Source: an uncultured bacterium (lineage in GTDB: Bacteria; Oederibacteriota; PGYV01; Palsa-1178). From it: a DNA stretch of 62,318 bases. Location of the stretch: assembly GCA_937889595.1 (NCBI GenBank), contig CALAOR010000089.1:92548-154865 (forward strand), written 5' to 3'. The position numbers were made by a program, and so were the translations under genes. This document shows positions 45,589 through 56,500 of the stretch, one piece after another. How positions within the stretch are numbered: position 1 is the first letter of the stretch; every line of letters begins with the position of its first letter. Below the pieces are notes generated by a model, which was not told where the DNA came from, did no database searches, and saw only the letters and a program-made list of their open reading frames with translations.

Positions 45589-46440
45589 TTGGCGACTACG
45601 GAAAAATGGGCCGACATGCACATACATACGACGAAGTCCGACGGCTCAAACACGGTTGAACAGGTTTTTGAATTCGCGCGGAACGAGGGCATATCAGCCA
45701 TAGCCGTGACAGACCACGATACCGTGGCTGCGGGGGTTGAGGGCAGGGCGCTTGAACAGAAATACGGCATTGAATTCGTGACAGGCGTCGAGTTGTCGGC
45801 TGTTTATGAGAACCGCGAAGTGCACATCATAGGGCTTTATGTGGATCCCGGGAGCAAAAATTTCCAGGAAAGGCTCGCTTACTTCCAGAAACGCAGGGCC
45901 GAGCGCGCGGAAAAGATAGTAAAAAAACTGCGCGAGCAGGGGCTTAAGATACAATACGAGGAATTATACGAGATAACCGAGAACATGAATAACGCGGGAA
46001 GGCTGCATATAGCGAAACTTCTCCTGAAAAAGAACTTTGCGCTGTCCATAAAGGACGCTTTTAACAAGTATCTTGCCGAGGGCAGGCCCGCCTACGTGGA
46101 AAAAGCGAAGCTGACGGTTGCCGAAGCTGTTGAACTCATAAAAGAGGCAAAAGGAATATCCATACTCGCGCACCCGGTGCTGCTTGACAGGGATGAAATG
46201 ATCGAGACCTGGGGAAAAGAAGGCTTGAACGGCCTGGAAGCTTTTCATCCGGACCACAGTTACGAAGATATGTCGAGGTACCTGGATATCGCGAACAGGT
46301 TCAACCTGCTTGTTTCGGGAGGCTCCGACTGCCACGGAAGCGGCAAGGACCACACGCGGATAGGAAAGATAAAACTGCCGTATCAATATTACGAACAGTT
46401 AAAAAAATTTCAAACGGAAAGAAACGGAGCAATAATATGA
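45589..46440 (+). CDS. PHP-domain phosphoesterase (TrpH/RNase AM-like)
   Basis: A 283-residue metal-dependent phosphoesterase. The PHP metal motifs are present: DMHIHTTKSDG near the N-terminus, AVTDHDT, TGVELSA, ILAHPVLL and GGSDCHG. Known TrpH proteins hydrolyse 3',5'-nucleoside bisphosphates or trim RNA 5' ends. The start is TTG at 45589 with GGAG upstream. The stop overlaps the lysS start as ATGA, so the two are translationally coupled. It probably takes part in nucleotide or RNA turnover. Confidence 0.88.
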   Translation: MATTEKWADMHIHTTKSDGSNTVEQVFEFARNEGISAIAVTDHDTVAAGVEGRALEQKYGIEFVTGVELSAVYENREVHIIGLYVDPGSKNFQERLAYFQKRRAERAEKIVKKLREQGLKIQYEELYEITENMNNAGRLHIAKLLLKKNFALSIKDAFNKYLAEGRPAYVEKAKLTVAEAVELIKEAKGISILAHPVLLDRDEMIETWGKEGLNGLEAFHPDHSYEDMSRYLDIANRFNLLVSGGSDCHGSGKDHTRIGKIKLPYQYYEQLKKFQTERNGAII

Positions 46441-47954
46441 GCGAGCATGATACAAATCCTGAAACGCCCCTGACCCCGGAGCAGCACGCGGCCAAAGAGT
46501 CCGAGGTCATCAGGAGCAAAAAGGACAACCTGCTGTTCCTGAAAGAACACGGCGTTTTGCCGTATGGATATGAGTTCAAGCGCACGGGCCTTGTGGAGGA
46601 AGTCAAAGCGAGAAATACGGCCGCAGTGGAAGGCGTGGATGGTACTGTCCAGGAAGCCATAGCGGGCAGGCTGGTTTCCATAAGGGAACACGGAAAATCC
46701 ACTTTCGCGAACGTGAAGGATTTTTCCGGGTCAATGCAGATATACATAAAAAAAGACGTGGTCGGCGATGAAGTTTACTCATTATTTAAAAAGTTTGACA
46801 TAGGCGACATAGTCGGCATAACCGGCGTTGTATTCAAGACAAGGACAGGCGAACTGACGGTTAAGGCCTCAAAAATAGAACTTCTTACAAAATCGCTATT
46901 GCCCATGCCCGAGAAATTTCATGGATTAAAGGATAAAGAAATCAGGTACAGAAAACGCTATCTTGACCTGATAGCCAATGACGAGGTAAGAAAGACCTTT
47001 GAGATTAGGACAAAAATCACAAAAGAAATACGGAACTTTTTGGACGCAAAGGGTTTTCTTGAAGTAGAGACGCCCATGATGCACACCATACCGGGCGGCG
47101 CGAAAGCAAAGCCTTTTACCACGCACCATAACGCGCTTGACATGGAACTTTTCATGAGGATAGCGCCTGAACTATACTTAAAAAGGCTCATAGTGGGCGG
47201 GTTTGAAAAAGTATATGAAATAAACAGGAACTTCAGGAACGAGGGCCTGTCCATAAAGCATAACCCCGAGTTTACCATGCTTGAGCTGTACGAGGCTTAT
47301 ACAGATTACAAAGGCGTGATGCAGATGTGCGAGGATATCGTGGTGCACCTGGCCGACACCATACTCGGCACGCGGGTCATAGAGTATCAGGGGGAAAAGA
47401 TAGACATGTCCCCGCCATGGAAGAAAGTATCCATGACAGGTTCCATAAAGGAATACGGCGGCATAGATGTGGACAATATGAGCGACGCGGATATCATAGA
47501 AATGCTGAAGAAAAAGGAAATACAGATAAGGGCCGGTGTAACCAGGGGCGAGCTTGTGACGCTTTTGTTTGACGAGTTCGTCGAGGCAAAGCTTATACAG
47601 CCGGTATTCATAACGGATTTTCCGGTTGAAGTATCGCCGCTTTCAAAAGTAAACAGGTCCAACCCCAAGATAGCGGAGAGGTTTGAGCCTTACATATTCG
47701 GCAGGGAAATCGGAAACGGTTTTTCGGAATTAAACGACGCCGAGGACCAGGAAGCGCGCTTTAGGGCGCAGATAGAAATGGACACGCACGGCGAAGTCGC
47801 CAAGACCATAGACGAGGATTACGTGGAAGCCTTAAAATACGGCATGCCGCCCGCAGGCGGGCTAGGTATGGGTATTGACCGGATCGTAATGTTCTTTACG
47901 AACGCGGCGTCGATCAGGGACGTTATTTTGTTTCCGTTAATGCGAGGGAAGTAA
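46437..47954 (+). CDS. lysS: Lysyl-tRNA synthetase, class II
   Basis: A 505-residue cytoplasmic enzyme that charges tRNA-Lys with lysine using ATP. The N-terminal OB fold (about 60-160) binds the anticodon. The catalytic core shows motif 1 (FLEVETPMMHTIPGGA), motif 2 (RNFRNEGLSIKHNPEFTMLE) and motif 3 (GMGIDRIVMFF) of class IIb synthetases. It has the usual family length. It overlaps the PHP gene by 4 nt. Downstream is a long inverted repeat rather than a simple terminator. Confidence 0.96.
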   Translation: MSEHDTNPETPLTPEQHAAKESEVIRSKKDNLLFLKEHGVLPYGYEFKRTGLVEEVKARNTAAVEGVDGTVQEAIAGRLVSIREHGKSTFANVKDFSGSMQIYIKKDVVGDEVYSLFKKFDIGDIVGITGVVFKTRTGELTVKASKIELLTKSLLPMPEKFHGLKDKEIRYRKRYLDLIANDEVRKTFEIRTKITKEIRNFLDAKGFLEVETPMMHTIPGGAKAKPFTTHHNALDMELFMRIAPELYLKRLIVGGFEKVYEINRNFRNEGLSIKHNPEFTMLELYEAYTDYKGVMQMCEDIVVHLADTILGTRVIEYQGEKIDMSPPWKKVSMTGSIKEYGGIDVDNMSDADIIEMLKKKEIQIRAGVTRGELVTLLFDEFVEAKLIQPVFITDFPVEVSPLSKVNRSNPKIAERFEPYIFGREIGNGFSELNDAEDQEARFRAQIEMDTHGEVAKTIDEDYVEALKYGMPPAGGLGMGIDRIVMFFTNAASIRDVILFPLMRGK

Positions 47955-47963
47955 GATGAGCCT

Positions 47964-48091
47964 GTCGGAAAAGTCCTTAATGATAGGTCGTGTCCGGCAC
48001 GGATGAAATTTTTCTATGGATTGTGCGCTTGTATTATAAGGGTTTTAGTGGCGCACAGGCCATAGAAAAATTTCATCCGCACCGGACACGA
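47964..48091. repeat. Repeat tail fused to a 41-bp inverted repeat
   Basis: Begins with GTCGGAAAAGTCCTTAATGA and the ATAGGTCGTGTCCGGCAC tail of the GGTACATGG family. It leads into a 41-nt left arm (47988-48028) nearly complementary to 48051-48091 (about 36 of 41 positions), with a 22-nt loop. It can form a very stable hairpin between lysS and lolC. Confidence 0.78.
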
Positions 48092-48177
48092 TAAAGAATT
48101 TCATGGCTATATATGGTTTTCCTACAGCATCAAGATAAGGGCAGTTTCAAGAGGATAAAGAAAGCTAATTAAGGATT

Positions 48178-48240
48178 TTTTGAGTTTTCAGGAAACAACT
48201 TGAAACTCAAAACCTCCTAAATCTGTCTTTGAGGAGTTTT
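48178..48240 (+). promoter_or_regulatory. lolC leader with two exclusive hairpins at the ribosome site
   Basis: Hairpin 1: TTTTGAGTTT (48178-48187) with AAACTCAAAA (48203-48212), a perfect 10 bp. Hairpin 2: AAAACCTCCT (48209-48218) with AGGAGTTTT (48232-48240), 9 bp with one bulge, which buries the Shine-Dalgarno GAGGAG in front of the ATG at 48242. They compete for the four bases 48209-48212. The layout is that of a translational on/off switch; the signal is unknown. Confidence 0.6.
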
Positions 48241-48241
48241 T

Positions 48242-49480
48242 ATGGCAAAACCGTACGCGTTTTTCATCGGGATGCGCTACCTGATGGCGAAAAAACAGGG
48301 ATTTATAAACATCATAAGCTTCATATCCGTGGCCGGCATCGCGCTCGGGGTCACTGCTTTGATAGTTGTTATATCGGTTATGAACGGATTTCACGAGGAC
48401 ATACGCGACAAGATAGTCGGCTCAAACGCGCATGTTATAGCCATGTCATATTTCAAGGAAGGCATACCAGACTATGACGCAACAGTTGAAAAAATAAAAA
48501 AGATAGACCATGTTGCCGCTGCGGCGCCTTACTTCATGGGACAGGCCATGGTAAAGTACGCGGATAAAGTCCAGGGGCTGGTTCTCTGGGGGGTAAACCC
48601 GGCAAGTATTTCAAAGGTAAACAAGCTCGCCGATAATATAAAAAGAGGCGACCTGGACTCTATAACCAAGGACCTGCCGGATAACAAACGGGGCATCATA
48701 CTGGGAAAGGAACTCATGAACATACTCGGCGCCGACCTCGGGGATGACGTTATAATCCTTTCGCCTGTTTTTTACAAGACGCCCGCGGGCATGATGCCGA
48801 AAATGAGCAAGATGAAAATAGTCGGGGTTTTTGAATCCGGCATGTATGATTCGGACACCACCTTCGCGTATGTTTCCATAGAAACGGCGCAGAAGCTTTT
48901 TGACAAGCAGGCCGATACCGTGACGGGCATAGCCGTCAAGGCCGATGAAATAGAGAACTCCTCGTTCGTCGCGGCGGAGATAAAAAGAAAATTCAAAAAT
49001 ATATGGGCGCGCGACTGGATGTCCATGAACCAGAACCTTTTTTCCGCGTTAAAGATCGAGAAGTTCGCCATGTTCATAATACTGGTGCTTATAGTTCTTG
49101 TCGCGGCTTTTAACATAGCGAGCACGCTTATCATGATTGTCATGAGGAAGACAAAAGACATAGGCATACTTAAATCCATGGGCGCCAATAACGACGACAT
49201 AAGGGCCATATTTGTGATACAGGGGCTCATGACCGGCATAGCTGGTTCGGTCATCGGGTTTATCATAGGGGTCGGGATATGCATATTCCTAAAAGCGCAC
49301 CCGATATCAATGCCGGGCGGCGGCAGCGTCTACTACATAGACAAGCTGGCTGTTTCGCTGAAATTCAGGGAGGTCCTTGTCATACCGCTGGTTTCAATTT
49401 TTATATCTTTTCTCGCGACCATATATCCGGCTTACCAGGCTTCCAAACTCGACCCTGTGGAGGCGATAAGATATGAGTAG
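48242..49480 (+). CDS. lolC: Lipoprotein-releasing ABC permease LolC/E
   Basis: A 412-residue inner-membrane protein that, with LolD, extracts lipoproteins from the inner membrane for transport to the outer membrane. It has the family architecture: one helix near the N-terminus (about 22-45: SFISVAGIALGVTALIVVIS), a large periplasmic domain (about 50-260) and three C-terminal helices (about 275-405) with FNIASTLIMIVMRKTKDIGILKSMGA. Only one permease gene is present, so the complex is probably a homodimer with the LolD ATPase. It overlaps lolD by 8 nt. The start lies in a switch-like leader. Confidence 0.93.
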   Translation: MAKPYAFFIGMRYLMAKKQGFINIISFISVAGIALGVTALIVVISVMNGFHEDIRDKIVGSNAHVIAMSYFKEGIPDYDATVEKIKKIDHVAAAAPYFMGQAMVKYADKVQGLVLWGVNPASISKVNKLADNIKRGDLDSITKDLPDNKRGIILGKELMNILGADLGDDVIILSPVFYKTPAGMMPKMSKMKIVGVFESGMYDSDTTFAYVSIETAQKLFDKQADTVTGIAVKADEIENSSFVAAEIKRKFKNIWARDWMSMNQNLFSALKIEKFAMFIILVLIVLVAAFNIASTLIMIVMRKTKDIGILKSMGANNDDIRAIFVIQGLMTGIAGSVIGFIIGVGICIFLKAHPISMPGGGSVYYIDKLAVSLKFREVLVIPLVSIFISFLATIYPAYQASKLDPVEAIRYE

Positions 49481-50171
49481 CATATTGAACGCAAGGGATA
49501 TAAGGAAAAGTTTCATAACGGGAAAAAGTCAGCTGAATGTTTTAAAAGACATTAATATAGAGGTAAACCGCGGTGAGCTTGTAATGTTAATAGGCGCCTC
49601 GGGCGCGGGCAAAAGCACGCTGCTTTCCATACTCGGCGGTTTAAGCCGGCCGACACAGGGGAAAGTGCTCATATCAAACGAGGACATATACGCCTTAAAT
49701 GACGACAAACTGGCCGACCTGCGCAACAGGCGCATGGGTTTTGTTTTCCAGTTCCACCACCTTCTTCCCGAGTTTACCGCCCTGGAGAATGTCATGATAC
49801 CCGCGCTTATGGCCGGCACGGGCAGAAATGAGGCCTCTGAAAAGGCGAAAAAGATATTGATAACCATAGGTTTAGGTGGTAGATTGGTACATAGGCCCAA
49901 TGAATTATCCGGCGGTGAACAGCAGAGAGTGGCGATAGCAAGGGCGCTTATCAATGATCCTGACATCATTTTCGCCGATGAGCCGACCGGCAACCTGGAC
50001 AGGCAAAATGCCGAAATCATCCATAAAATCATACTTGATTTTAATAAAAGCTTCAAGCAGACTTTCGTTATAGTGACGCATAATGAGACCCTGACAGCCT
50101 ACGGCAACAGGGTTATTGTCATAGATGACGGTTATATTCAAAAAATAAAACACGGAAAGCAGGAGAGCTGA
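49473..50171 (+). CDS. lolD: Lipoprotein-releasing ABC ATPase LolD
   Basis: A 232-residue ATPase that drives lipoprotein release. Walker A GASGAGKST, Q-loop FQFHHLLPEF, the ABC signature LSGGEQQRVAIARAL, Walker B DIIFADEPTGNLD and the H-loop VTHNE are all intact. The C-terminal end adds a short hydrophilic tail. The start overlaps the lolC stop, supporting equimolar expression. Substrate lipoproteins are numerous in the window. LolA and LolB are not encoded here. Confidence 0.95.
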   Translation: MSSILNARDIRKSFITGKSQLNVLKDINIEVNRGELVMLIGASGAGKSTLLSILGGLSRPTQGKVLISNEDIYALNDDKLADLRNRRMGFVFQFHHLLPEFTALENVMIPALMAGTGRNEASEKAKKILITIGLGGRLVHRPNELSGGEQQRVAIARALINDPDIIFADEPTGNLDRQNAEIIHKIILDFNKSFKQTFVIVTHNETLTAYGNRVIVIDDGYIQKIKHGKQES

Positions 50172-50173
50172 AA

Positions 50174-51043
50174 ATGATCATCAACTTAAACGGAAAATTA
50201 GTGCCCCAGGAACTAGCAGTGGTGTCTGTATTTGATCATGGATTATTATACGGAGACGGCGTATTTGAAGGCATAAGGTTTTACGGCAATAATATATTCA
50301 AGCTGGAGGAACACATAGCGAGGCTCTATGATTCGGCAAAAGCAATAATGCTGAACATAACCATATCAATGGAAAAAATGATAGAAGAGACGGTGAAAAC
50401 CGTCAAGGCAAACGGCATCGCCGACGGATACATACGTCTTGTCGTGACCAGGGGCGTCGGGGACCTGGGGCTCGACCCCAAAAAATGCAAAGAGTCTTTT
50501 TATTTCGTCATAGCAGGCAAGATAACATTATACCCCGAGGATAATTACATAAACGGGTTGTCCATCACCACAGTGGCGGTAAGGCGCTCGGTGGCTGAAG
50601 CTTTGGACCCGAAGATAAAGTCGCTTAACTACCTGAATAATATCATGGCAAAAATTGAGGCGACCAATCACGGGTCGGCAGAGGCCATCATGATAAACCA
50701 GCAGGGCTATGTAGCCGAGGCCACGGGCGACAATATATTTATCATTAAAAAAGGAATTCTTATCACGCCCGACCTTTCTGCGGGCGTCCTGGCCGGGATT
50801 ACGCGCGACACGGTAATGGCCCTCGCGAAAGAGGCGGGCATCAGTGTGGAAGAAAAAATAATGACCAGATATGACCTGTACACGGCTGACGAGTGTTTCC
50901 TCACAGGCACGGCCGCCGAGGTCATACCTGTGGTGAAGATAGACGCCAGGACCATAGGTAGCGGAAAACCCGGCGCTATAACAAAAAAGCTCCAGGATCT
51001 GTTTCACGGGGTTACGAAGACGATCGGTGTGAAGGTAAAATAA
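50174..51043 (+). CDS. ilvE: Branched-chain amino-acid aminotransferase
   Basis: A 289-residue PLP-dependent class IV aminotransferase that interconverts branched-chain amino and keto acids. It shows FDHGLLYGDGVFEGIR at the N-terminus, RLVVTRGVG, and the PLP-lysine block IKSLNYLNNIMAK with Lys about 158. The Glu site EATGDNIFIIKKG and the end GTAAEVIPV are also present. It starts 3 nt after lolD, apparently in the same operon though metabolically unrelated. D-amino-acid aminotransferase is the main alternative; the EGIR/RGVG pattern favours IlvE. Confidence 0.9.
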   Translation: MIINLNGKLVPQELAVVSVFDHGLLYGDGVFEGIRFYGNNIFKLEEHIARLYDSAKAIMLNITISMEKMIEETVKTVKANGIADGYIRLVVTRGVGDLGLDPKKCKESFYFVIAGKITLYPEDNYINGLSITTVAVRRSVAEALDPKIKSLNYLNNIMAKIEATNHGSAEAIMINQQGYVAEATGDNIFIIKKGILITPDLSAGVLAGITRDTVMALAKEAGISVEEKIMTRYDLYTADECFLTGTAAEVIPVVKIDARTIGSGKPGAITKKLQDLFHGVTKTIGVKVK

Positions 51044-51104
51044 AATACAGCCAAAAGTCAAAGTTAGTTTGCAGTCAGGATTTTGGTTATGAGAGGTTAA
51101 AAAC

Positions 51105-53534
51105 ATGTATGACAAGTTCACGGACAGGGCTAGGAAGGTAATAGCTTTCGCCAAAGAAGAAGCGCAGAGATTAGGACATGATTACCTGGGCACTGAACAC
51201 GTGCTTTTAGGCATCATCAAGGACGCGGGCGGCATAGCCGCGGCCGTGCTTGAGTCTTTGAATATAGATCTTGATAAATTAAAGACTGAGATCGAGGACC
51301 GGCTGATAGAAAGCACGGGTTCCACCATGCTCGCGGGCGAGATACCTTTCATGCCGCAGACCAAAAAAGTTTTTGAACTTGCGGCCGAAGAGTCGCAGAA
51401 CCTGGGCCATAATTACATAGGCACGGAACACCTCCTGCTCGGACTTTTAAAAGAGAGCGAAGGCACAGCCGCGCGGGTACTGATAGAGATGGGCATCAAT
51501 TACAGGAAGGCAAAAGAAATGACCATATCCATACTCGGCACAAGCGCGCCCACGAAGTATTCGGCCCATCCGGGCGCAAAGACAACCACGCCGACGCTTG
51601 ATAATTTCGGCAGGGATCTGACCGCCCTGGCGCGCGATAACAGGCTTGACCCGGTCATAGGCAGGAACGACGAGATAGAACGCGTGGTGCAGATATTGTC
51701 GCGCAGGACAAAAAATAACCCCGTACTTATAGGCGAGCCGGGCGTGGGGAAAACAGCCATAGTGGAGGGCCTCGCGCAGAAAATCATAAAAGGCGAGGTG
51801 CCCGAACTCCTGCTTAACAGGCGCGTTGTGACACTGGACCTGGCCGCGGTGGTGGCCGGCACCAAATACAGGGGGGAGTTTGAAGAACGCCTTAAAACGA
51901 TAATAAATGAAGTAAGGCACGCGGGAAATACGGTCATACTTTTTATAGACGAGATCCATACTCTTGTCGGCGCGGGAGCGGCTGAAGGCGCCATAGACGC
52001 GTCCAATATGTTAAAACCCGCACTGGCGCGCGGGGAGTTCCAGTGCGTGGGGGCCACAACGCTTAATGAATACAGGAAGCACATAGAAAAAGACGGCGCC
52101 CTGGAGCGCAGGTTCCAGCAGGTAAAAGTAAAAGCGCCTTCCGTGGAGGAAACCATAGAGATCATAAAGGGCCTGCGCGACAGGTACGAATCCCACCACC
52201 AGGTTAAAATATCGGACGAGGCCATAGAAGCTGCGGCCAAGCTGGCAGACAGGTACATAACGGAAAGGTTCCTGCCTGACAAGGCGATAGATGTAATAGA
52301 CGAGGCAGGCGCGCGGGCGAGGCTTTACGCGACCACCGTGCCGGATGATATCAGGGAAATAGACAAAGAAATAGAACAGGTGACCAAGGAAAAAGAATCC
52401 GCGGTCAAATCGCAGGAATTTGAAAAAGCAGCGGGCATGAGGGACAAGATAAACGAACTCAGGCGCAGGCGCGAGGAAGCGCGCAGGAAACATGAAAGCT
52501 CGAAAATTAAAAAGACGCCCATAGTAAAAGCCGAGGATATCGCGTATATCATATCAAAGCAGACGGGCATACCGCTTTTAAAACTCGAGGAGAAAGAATC
52601 GGAAAAACTCATGAAGATGGAAGATGAATTCCACACGCGCGTGATCGGGCAGGATGAGGCCATCAAGGCCATATCGCGCTCCATACGCCGCTCGCGCTCG
52701 GGCATGTCCGACCCCAATAAACCCATAGGCTCATTTATATTTTTGGGCCCGACCGGAGTGGGCAAGACAGAAGTAGCCAGGACGCTTGCCAGGATATTAT
52801 TTGAGGACAGGGATGCTTTGATAAGGATAGACATGTCGGAATTCATGGAAAAGTTCTCCGTGTCGCGCCTGGTCGGCGCGCCCCCGGGCTACGTGGGCCA
52901 TGAAGACGGAGGCCAGCTGACCGAAAAAGTAAGGCGCAGGCCGTACTCAGTCGTGCTTTTTGACGAGATTGAAAAAGCGCATCCCGAGGTTTTTAACATA
53001 CTGCTGCAGGTGCTTGAAAGCGGAAGGTTGACAGACTCCGTGGGCAGGGTGATTGACTTTAAGAATACGGTCATCATCATAACTTCAAACATAGGCTCCA
53101 AGTACGCCGAGAGGGGAAAGTCGCTCGGTTTTAATAAAAGCGAGGATGAAATACCCTATGAAAAAATGAAATCCAGGGTTCTGGATGAAGTTAAAAAAGT
53201 CATGAACCCCGAGTTCATAAACAGGATAGACGAGATGATAGTGTTCCACCCCCTGACCAAGGAAGATCTCCGCAAGATTGTGGACATCATGATATCCGAC
53301 ATCACCAAAAGGCTGAATGAAAGAGCCATCAAGATACAGCTCAGCGACGGCGCAAAGGACCTGCTCATAGAACAGGGTTATGATCCCACCTATGGCGCGA
53401 GGCCGCTGCGCAGGGCCATACAGAAACTGCTCGAGGACCCTCTCGCGGAAAAACTGCTTACAGGCTCGCTTTCCGCCGACAAAGCCGTGGAAGTTGACAG
53501 GGATAATGACGTCCTAATTTTTTCAACAAAATAG
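51105..53534 (+). CDS. clpC: ClpC-type AAA+ unfoldase of the Clp protease
   Basis: An 809-residue hexameric unfoldase that feeds proteins to ClpP. The N-domain (1-150) has two repeats with [14 protein letters not shown] and [17 protein letters not shown]-1 carries [13 protein letters not shown] and [12 protein letters not shown]. The middle domain includes a UVR motif ([20 protein letters not shown]), as in ClpC. AAA-2 carries [13 protein letters not shown] and [13 protein letters not shown], with the C-terminal [10 protein letters not shown]. No CtsR or McsB gene lies next to it. An interval of 61 nt follows ilvE. Confidence 0.96.
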   Translation: MYDKFTDRARKVIAFAKEEAQRLGHDYLGTEHVLLGIIKDAGGIAAAVLESLNIDLDKLKTEIEDRLIESTGSTMLAGEIPFMPQTKKVFELAAEESQNLGHNYIGTEHLLLGLLKESEGTAARVLIEMGINYRKAKEMTISILGTSAPTKYSAHPGAKTTTPTLDNFGRDLTALARDNRLDPVIGRNDEIERVVQILSRRTKNNPVLIGEPGVGKTAIVEGLAQKIIKGEVPELLLNRRVVTLDLAAVVAGTKYRGEFEERLKTIINEVRHAGNTVILFIDEIHTLVGAGAAEGAIDASNMLKPALARGEFQCVGATTLNEYRKHIEKDGALERRFQQVKVKAPSVEETIEIIKGLRDRYESHHQVKISDEAIEAAAKLADRYITERFLPDKAIDVIDEAGARARLYATTVPDDIREIDKEIEQVTKEKESAVKSQEFEKAAGMRDKINELRRRREEARRKHESSKIKKTPIVKAEDIAYIISKQTGIPLLKLEEKESEKLMKMEDEFHTRVIGQDEAIKAISRSIRRSRSGMSDPNKPIGSFIFLGPTGVGKTEVARTLARILFEDRDALIRIDMSEFMEKFSVSRLVGAPPGYVGHEDGGQLTEKVRRRPYSVVLFDEIEKAHPEVFNILLQVLESGRLTDSVGRVIDFKNTVIIITSNIGSKYAERGKSLGFNKSEDEIPYEKMKSRVLDEVKKVMNPEFINRIDEMIVFHPLTKEDLRKIVDIMISDITKRLNERAIKIQLSDGAKDLLIEQGYDPTYGARPLRRAIQKLLEDPLAEKLLTGSLSADKAVEVDRDNDVLIFSTK

Positions 53535-53549
53535 AGCCCGGAGTTAACT

Positions 53550-56500
53550 ATGGAGATTTTCAAAAGAGTTCTGATCATACTTCTTATATTGCTTCTTGTG
53601 CTTGCCGGGTTCGCGGTATTTGCCTTAAAGTCGGGTTTTTTTACGGTTGATGCCAGGGATTATGTCATATCCCTTATCAAGAAAAACACGGGCAAAGACG
53701 TGCGCATAGGCACGATAGAACTGGGGCTTTACAACAACATAGTGGTCCACAATGTTTCCATGCCCGTGGCCATGACTTTTGCGGGAAAAGGCGAGTTTGC
53801 GTCCATAAGTTCCATCATCATCAGGTTTAACCTGTTCGATTTGATATCCAGGAAAAAAGACATAAACAGCACACTTTCAAGCATAATCGTGGACCGCCCG
53901 CTTATCTACCTGAAAAAAGAAAAAGGGGCATTTAATCTCGAGGATTTTGCGAAAAGTTTCACGCTGCCGGCGGCCGGCCCGGAAAAAGGCGCGATACCGC
54001 TGCCCATCAATAAGATCTTCATACAAAATGGAAAAGTGGTTTACGAGGACAGGGATAATACCTTTAACTCCTATGTGGATAATTTTTCCGGGACCATACT
54101 GCTTAAAGATAATCCCGTGCTCCTGCGCGTTAATCTTTCGGGCAAGACCAAAAATTCCAACAGGAAGAATTTCATGCTTGATCTGGACTACTATATAGGA
54201 AAATCCAGGTTCAGGGGAAGCATAAAAATATCCGACGCCCTTTTGAACGACTGGGGCGCTTACTTTATGCAGCCGAAGGATTTTACCATCAGTAGCGGCG
54301 GATTTTATGTGGACGCAGCTGCGTCGGGAACGGGCTTTAAACCCGAGCAGATGAAGGTATACGGGTACGCGGGCGTCAAAGACGGCGGCATAATCATCAG
54401 GAACAAAATACCCGTCACTGAAATAAACGGCGCGCTTGAAATAAACAGCGACAGGGTGAACATCAGGAGCGCGTTTTTTAAGGTCTACGGCGGCAAAGGG
54501 GTTGTAAAAGGCGCAGCGGGCGATATTTTCGGAAAAATGTCGTTCAACGCGAAGGCTTGGATCACGGGTATTAACCTCGGGGAATTTGACGCCGGGCTCC
54601 TGACTGGAACAGCCAAGGTGTTCGCGAACGCGTCAGGCAATAAGGATAATCAGAAGGCGGACATCAGCTTAAGCCTGGCTGATGGAACGGTAAGGGGCAT
54701 GCCGGTGCGGGACATATCCCTGAAAGCTTCCTTAAAAGACAGCGTTGTAAAAATAGATGAAATAAAAGGTGCCATAGGAAGCGGGTCCATGACGGGCGGC
54801 GGAACCGTGGACCTGAAAAAAGGAAAAAATAACTATAACCTGTTCCTTACGGCAGACGGCCTTGACGCGCGGAAAATAACAGGGGCGAAGGAAATAAGCG
54901 GCTCCATGGGCGTCAAGCTGCTCGTTCAGGGGCCGCTTGACAGGCCGAAAGCAACCATTGAACTGAGATCGGTAAAAATAAAATACAGCGGGAACGATAT
55001 AGACAACTTATCCGCCAAAGTCGTAGCGGACAGCGGGAAGATATCCTCAAACAGTTCCATGTCGTATAAGAATTATAAGAACCTGGCCCTGAAATCCATC
55101 ATAAATATCACGAATGAAAAAATAACCATAGGCGACTTTAAGCTTACAAACGGGAAGGACCTTTTGGTGGACGCAAAAGGCGGCCTGGTCATAAAGGACG
55201 GCAGCCTGGGGGTCAGCGTGACGGCAAGGGACATAATGCTGTCCGATCTGGCGCCGGATTTTCTAAAGGGGAAAGACATAGACGGCGCTGTCAGGGGGAC
55301 GGTGTTCTTAAAGGGGACAAAAGAAAAGCCGGAAGCCGAGATGGACCTGAACATGGCCGCGCTTAAGATACGTGGAAGCTATTACAGGGTTACGGCCTCG
55401 GTAAAATACGGGGACGATGTGATAAAAATAAGCGGGGTTAATTTCAACGACAGCCTCAAGGGCTCCGGCGAATTATCACTGAAGAAAAAAATATTTAACG
55501 CCAATTTTGACGTTAAATCCCTGAAAGGAGACGTAATAAGCGAATTTTCAGGGATTAAACTGCTTGACAACGGCCTGGTAGACGGGAAAATATTTGTGAA
55601 AAAAGAATATGCGGGATTCGGGGGGACCATAAATCTTGAAGTTTCATACTCAAAAGGCATTTACAAAGGCGCGAAAATAGACATATCGGGAATTAATAAC
55701 TCGTTTTCCATAAATCAGCTTGATGTTATGCAGAAAAAAGGCCTGCTGAAGTCAACGGGAAGCTTCACGATAAAGAACGATTCCGAGATCAGGGCGATCA
55801 TAAACGGGCAGCTGGACAGGTACAGGGTCAATGACAAACTTGAAGCGGGAGCTGTTTTCACCCATTCAATTGACGTATTTTTGGGAGATGAACCCACGTC
55901 TTTCGCGTCGTCAAATATTTTTAAAGCGTCAAAAATATCATTCAACGGAAAGCCTGTGGACGACCTTGACCTGACTTTAAAAACTTCAGGGAAAAGTATG
56001 CCTGTGTTCAAGCTTAAATGGGGCGAAGGTTACGGCGCGCAGGGGAGCATAAATGCGGAGCCTGAAATACCGGAAGTGGAGGCCGCCATACAGTTAAAGG
56101 ACGCGGACCTTTACAGGGTATTTGCGCTTCTAAACTCCGGGAAAAAGCCGCTTGCAAAGGAATCGCTGGTCAGCGGAGAGTTTAACGTAACCGGCCCGGT
56201 TAACAGGGCCAAGTTCGACGGCAGTATGTCGCAGGATAAGGGGACAACCAGCGGTGAAGGGACCTTAAGCCTGGAAAAAAAGAAGGGCATATACTCGCTT
56301 GCTTCTTTCGGGATCAAGTATAACGCGGTTAATGTGAACCTGAATGATTTTATGAACTTATTTGACGAAAAATTCAAGGATACGGGGATATTAAACGGCG
56401 CAGGGGAATTAAAAGGCACCCCCGGGAATCTGGAAAGCGCGGGAAGTGTTATTATAAGCGCGGGAAAGGCCGCCAACGTGCCCTATGACACCATAAAGGC

